The notes under the pieces: model-generated
What the model was told of the DNA's origin: nothing
Database searches by the model: none
The model's input: the letters and a program-made list of their open reading frames with translations, nothing else
Source of the DNA: Hanleya hanleyi
Taxonomy: Eukaryota; Mollusca; Polyplacophora; Lepidopleurida; Hanleyidae
Assembly: GCA_036873755.1 (NCBI GenBank)
Contig: JAVTVY010045407.1
Coordinates: forward strand, 141,777 to 205,776
DNA length: 64,000 nt
Direction: 5' to 3'
Shown: positions 60,101 to 64,000 of the stretch, piece after piece
Numbering within the stretch: position 1 is the stretch's first letter
Layout of the letters: every line of letters begins with the position of its first letter
Made by a program: the position numbers and the translations under genes

Positions 60101-62629
60101 ATATGAGACGCGGACATCTCCACCTGGCTGCACACCTTATTCAGGCATTTGACCACCATTTGTTTAGACTTCGCTATGTGATCACTAGCATCTGCATCAT
60201 TTTTACCAAGCTCCAGATTTTTCACAGCTGCAGCAATGAGTGCCACAATATTATGGGTGGTTAGAGATGATTTCGTTTGGTAATCTGTTATGTAGAATGC
60301 CAAACTGCGACAGTCCTTGCCACTTCCTAAGAACTTAATGTCCATATTTGACCTTGTACAGAGAAGAATAGTTTCCTCATAGTTATTAATCCACTGATTA
60401 TGTCTCTGAATAATAATAACATTTTCACAGTCTGCATAGGTAAATAGAACAAGATCCCTGGGAAAATCAAACCTACATTCTTTACATCCATATTTGGTAC
60501 ATGTGAAAGTGTGTCTGTGCTTATTACTGTATTTTGCTAGCTTGTTTAGGTGTTGTTTCCTGTTATTTTCATATTCTGGATCTGCTGGATCTGGTGGACG
60601 CTGCATGAAGGTCTTGTATTTCTCTTCTGCAGATGTAGTTTCCACATCACTCTCAGTATCCGGTTCCATATGTGTAACTTTAGCAGGTACTTCTCCAGTA
60701 CTGTCGATATCCATCTGTTCCCTTGGGCAGTCTTCTGGGGCCTGCTGTTTGATCACACTGTCAAGATATTGTAGGAGCCGGTGTTTAAACTCTTCATCTG
60801 AAGACATTCTTTCTCTCATTTCCGTTGGTGTTCTGTAGCCTTTCAACCACACTACCATGTGTAAATGAAGAGTACCTACAAGGCAATAATAAACTGTTTA
60901 AGGAAACTATCACTGATTTTGATATGATACATGTATAATATTACCAAAGATAGCTATGGTACACATTAGCAGACCTAATAAAAGCATTCCATGTGTAGTA
61001 CCATATAAGCCAGGAAATGTTGATTATATATTTTCTCAAAGTTCTGAAGATATAGGTCACAGTGACCTCATTCAGGTAAACAGAAAGGAGATCATAAAAG
61101 TACCCTCATATTTAATAGAAAATGAAATCTAACTCGAAAGTAAACAATGCAAAACTAAAGATCAATATTTATGGACAACAGATAGACAGATGGATGGACA
61201 GACCGGAAGAAGCAAATATGTACGCACCTCTCCCCTGTTCTTCTACGCATCCATAGTATCCTGATAAATCTCCGAGCACACCTCCGCCATCTTTACCATA
61301 CCGCAAGAGACATTCTATGACAGCATCAATCACTAATTTGAAGAATCTGTGGGATAAATAGTGTTATTTTTTTATTTACTTATTTATTCAATGGATGACA
61401 CATATACACATTATGTTACTGTAAGGTGAAAGGTCAATTTGACCTATAAATTGCATCATTTGACCTTTAGATGACATTGCCTACTTAATTCTGAGTAAAT
61501 TAGTCCAAAGTCATCCAAGTATACTCCCATAGACAACTGGTAGGTAAACGGTCAATTCAACCTACTAGTTGGCATTGACCTACTTAACTTTGGGTTAATG
61601 TACTTTCCAAAAAGTAAGTCAAGGTCATCCAGTACGTTTCTATGAGTTACAGTACTGTAGCATGTATATGGAGGACATTTTGAATTAAAAATATCCACAT
61701 ACGGACTGACGACAGGGACGAGTAAAGCAATAGGTGGGCTACAAAGTAGACAAAACAACAGAACACAAATTGTAGTATATAATTCTAGTTTGCATATGAT
61801 AAGATTGCTTTCTTACTTTGCTGCTTCTACGGGATTCTCTGCAACTGTCTTTGCACGGTCTACTGCTGAAGGTAATGAGTCCGGCAAATGGGCATCAATG
61901 TCAATATCCTTCCCTGCTAGATAGCACACTATTGGGGAATGAATGTCAGCTGAAAAATGTATATTCATGCTTTATTAACGACAAAAAAAAATTCCTGTGA
62001 ATAGTTGGCATATTAAGGTTGTGTAAGGACAATATGAACATAATATTCCAATTAGATCATATTTACCTGGGTTTATTGTCATAAAGAAAGCTGGCATACC
62101 AAGCTCAATCTGAAAAGTATAAGATTATAATAGATCATCAGGTTTTCTGATAAGGCTCTTTTGATCTCAGTCAAATATGGGTCTTTGTTCAATCCGAAAT
62201 CCTCGGAACCTCCTCTATCCAGCTGTAATAACAGTGAGGGCGCTTATAGGAGTGGGGCTCTTATTAGAATGATTATGGTATTTGGAAATGTCAAGCTGTA
62301 CAACAAACAGGGACTATTTAACCATCAATAGTTTATACAAAAGAAAGATATTGTTGGGAGAAAGTACAATGTTCATGTAATATATTTACCATCATTGAAT
62401 GGATCTCACTCCTGAAGCCTTGCTTTGCATACTGAGAACCTCTGATGTTAGCACCGACAGCATGCATCTCGTTCATCAGTTTCTGCACGGAAGGGTTGGA
62501 GACCCTTGTTTCACCTGCAGCAAGGGCGTCAACAGCTGCAGATAGCTCCTCCTTGGAAATATTGGATATTGCTTGCGCATCCTGGGACAGCTTTGATCTC
62601 CTCACTCTCAGTGATGTTTGTAATGACAC
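57178..62629 (-). CDS. Helitron-like HUH-Rep/PIF1-helicase gene, 7 exons, 5' incomplete
   Basis: Exons on the minus strand: 62629-62390, 62109-62067, 61949-61817, 61346-61228, 60875-58964, 58838-58438, 58247-57178 (TAA). All introns are GT-AG. Phases join correctly and the total is 3918 bp, 1305 residues plus stop. Exons 1-4 and the start of exon 5 are the Helitron_like_N-type Rep region: 'GMPAFFMTINP' in exon 2 and the HUH motif HLH at residues ~182-184 across the exon 4/5 junction. Then a Cys cluster (CTKYGCKECRFDFPR, ~304) and Y2 motif YITDY (~373-377). Helicase: Walker A GGPGGTGKS (~839-847), DDETSM, GDFNQFPPV (~950), and late motifs 'YTSYKSQGRT' and 'VPLSRIRRL'. The known family role is rolling-circle transposition with 5'-3' helicase activity. 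Exon 1 begins at a splice acceptor, so more 5' exons lie beyond. It could be an autonomous Helitron or a host-retained derivative. Confidence 0.88.
58257..58277 (+). repeat. (TA)n microsatellite in helicase intron
   Basis: Perfect ta run in the 190-bp intron 58248-58437, directly beside the acceptor 'aatttcag'. Confidence 0.85.
61054..61068. promoter_or_regulatory. Perfect palindromic nuclear-receptor motif (IR3)
   Basis: AGGTCACAGTGACCT is a perfect inverted repeat of the AGGTCA half-site with 3-bp spacing (estrogen-response-element type). It lies in the intron 60876-61227 of the helicase gene, within ggtca-rich repeat sequence. Function is not implied; it may be part of a repeat. Confidence 0.35.
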
Positions 62630-62632
62630 CTA

Positions 62633-63370
62633 AATATTAGTGTTGGTAGGATTAATCGATTATTGAATCCATTTTAAATTAAAAACGATTTCGCTTTTGG
62701 TTTCATTGTATTCGATTAATTGTCATGTACAATTACAGACAAAGTTTTGGAGGAAAAGGCTGAAGTCTGGCTAAAAATATTGCGAACAAGAGCCCAAGGG
62801 GCTTCAATATACGCCCGTATATCTGAAATTACATTGGTCCAAATTTCAAGCTTGTTTAATAGCCTTGATTCCAATTGGTAGCTAGCAATCAAGAGAAAGG
62901 TCTACAATTTTGTGCTTCTGAGAATGTAACATATATCCCATCTAAACTTGAATGATAAACTAAAATGAGCTTAAATCTAGGAAACTAGTTCACCCTTGAA
63001 GCAAGAAGCGAGAGCTCAATGGTTTTTATTTCACAACAGTTTAACTAAATGTAGCTGTTTCAAACACGGGAGACAACTCCACAGGACAAATGCCATATAC
63101 ATGTAGGGGAGAGAACTCTAAATATTCCAACCTAACACATAGTCAGCTAAACTTGATTCAGCTTTGGGGGTCTGTTACCTTGACCTTTGACAAATTGATA
63201 TATGGCTCCTCTTCGCCATGCCACTAAGGCATTTGATACCATTCCATACCGTGAAACTAGAGATGTCGCATGGACAACAAATGGTAATGGATGAATGGAC
63301 AGAACGCAACATCGCATCACATGACCTCGTCTTCGACAGGCATATGGAAATGTGACTTTATGATTTTGAC
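62633..63370. other. No exon identified upstream of the helicase exon 1
   Basis: Sequence upstream of the 62629 acceptor shows no coding continuation. Segments such as 'aagagcccaaggggcttcaat' look repeat-like. The missing 5' exon(s) are presumed to lie outside the window or to be too short to see. Confidence 0.35.
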
Positions 63371-63379
63371 CTGGACCTT

Positions 63380-64000
63380 TGACTTTGACCTAAATTTTGG
63401 TATGTGATACATCATGTCCCCCTAATGTATCTACTGACACAAAAAAAATCAAAATTTCAAATTTTCAAAGATTTCTTGATTCTGGAGTCACAGTGACCTT
63501 GACAATTGACGTTGACCTAAATTTTGGTACATGACAAATCATCTCCCCGTAATTTTTCAATGGACACAAAAATCATTATTGTTAACAATTTCATGATTTT
63601 GGGGTCACAGTGACCTTGACCTTGACCTACATTTTGATATGTGACACATTGTGTCCCCCTAATGTATCTAATAACACAAGGAAATGTTATTTTTTTAAAT
63701 TTCCTGATTTTTGTGTCACAGTGACCTTTGACCTTGACCTATATTTTGGTATGCAACAGTTCATTTCCCCCTATTGAATCCACTCACAAAAACTTAGAAA
63801 TTTTTAATGATTTCCTGATTTTTCGGTCACACTGACCTTTGACCTCGACCTACATTTGGTATGCAACACATCGTTCCTCCCAAGGGCATCCATTCACCAA
63901 AAATTAGAACTGTAGATAGAAAACTGCCAATGATCAATGATTTCCTGATTCAGGCAACAGTGACCTTTGCCCTCAGACCTCGACCTCAATTTTCGTACGC
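63380..64000 (+). repeat. Tandem array, ~110-135-bp unit, nuclear-receptor-motif rich
   Basis: 'gacct(a/c)(a/c)attttggtatg' recurs at about 63388, 63512, 63623, 63737, 63847 and 63982, each preceded by 'gtcacagtgacctt(t)gacc' and followed by 'catc.tgtccccctaatgtatc' and 'cacaaaaa'. At least six diverged units that continue beyond the window. Each unit carries direct repeats of tgacct, and several carry GGTCAnnnTGACC. Confidence 0.85.

Overview
This is eukaryotic, almost certainly metazoan, DNA. It is AT-rich, gene-poor and dominated by interspersed repeats. Probable source is a mollusc, perhaps a marine gastropod. The evidence is tRNA-derived SINEs ending in (ACTC)n/(GAGT)n runs, a second SINE with a tail type I associate with molluscs, repeats packed with tgacctttgacct motifs, and a single-exon rhodopsin-type GPCR. 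The species is inference; no species-diagnostic gene is present.

Layout. Positions 1-36.8 kb hold no gene I can support. They carry relics of an RT-bearing retroelement ('family A': YIDD palm motif plus a repeated 3' region), several fold-back elements (2465-3070, 10044-10512, 12350-13115, 31885-32590), a pair of opposed terminal repeats 10 kb apart (3953 and 13958), SINE fragments, a 5S rRNA-derived fragment, and a mosaic of duplicated segments (21.9-28.7 kb). An intact 399-codon intronless GPCR lies at 36900-38099. From 38.4 to 50.9 kb there are further copies of the same repeats, a 26-copy 30-bp minisatellite with a 210-bp higher-order period (40571-41349), and the 3' end of a decayed LINE whose tail resembles the tail of the local SINE.

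The last 13 kb is the richest part. A near-complete non-LTR retrotransposon (51771-56616, +) has ORF1 separated from the endonuclease/RT ORF2 by one in-frame TAG. Its endonuclease is split by a SINE flanked by a 17-bp target-site duplication, and its C-terminal region is frameshifted and then interrupted by another repeat. Converging on it from the minus strand (62629 to 57178) is a Helitron-like HUH-Rep/PIF1-helicase gene. Seven exons can be defined by GT-AG junctions, with a combined length divisible by three and all core motifs present; its 5' end lies outside the window. The right edge (63.38-64 kb) is a tandem array of ~110-135-bp units with nuclear-receptor-type half-sites.

Taken together, the window is a transposon graveyard with one host receptor gene and two fairly young protein-coding mobile elements. 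Repeat boundaries and identities were judged by eye; no alignment or database search was run.
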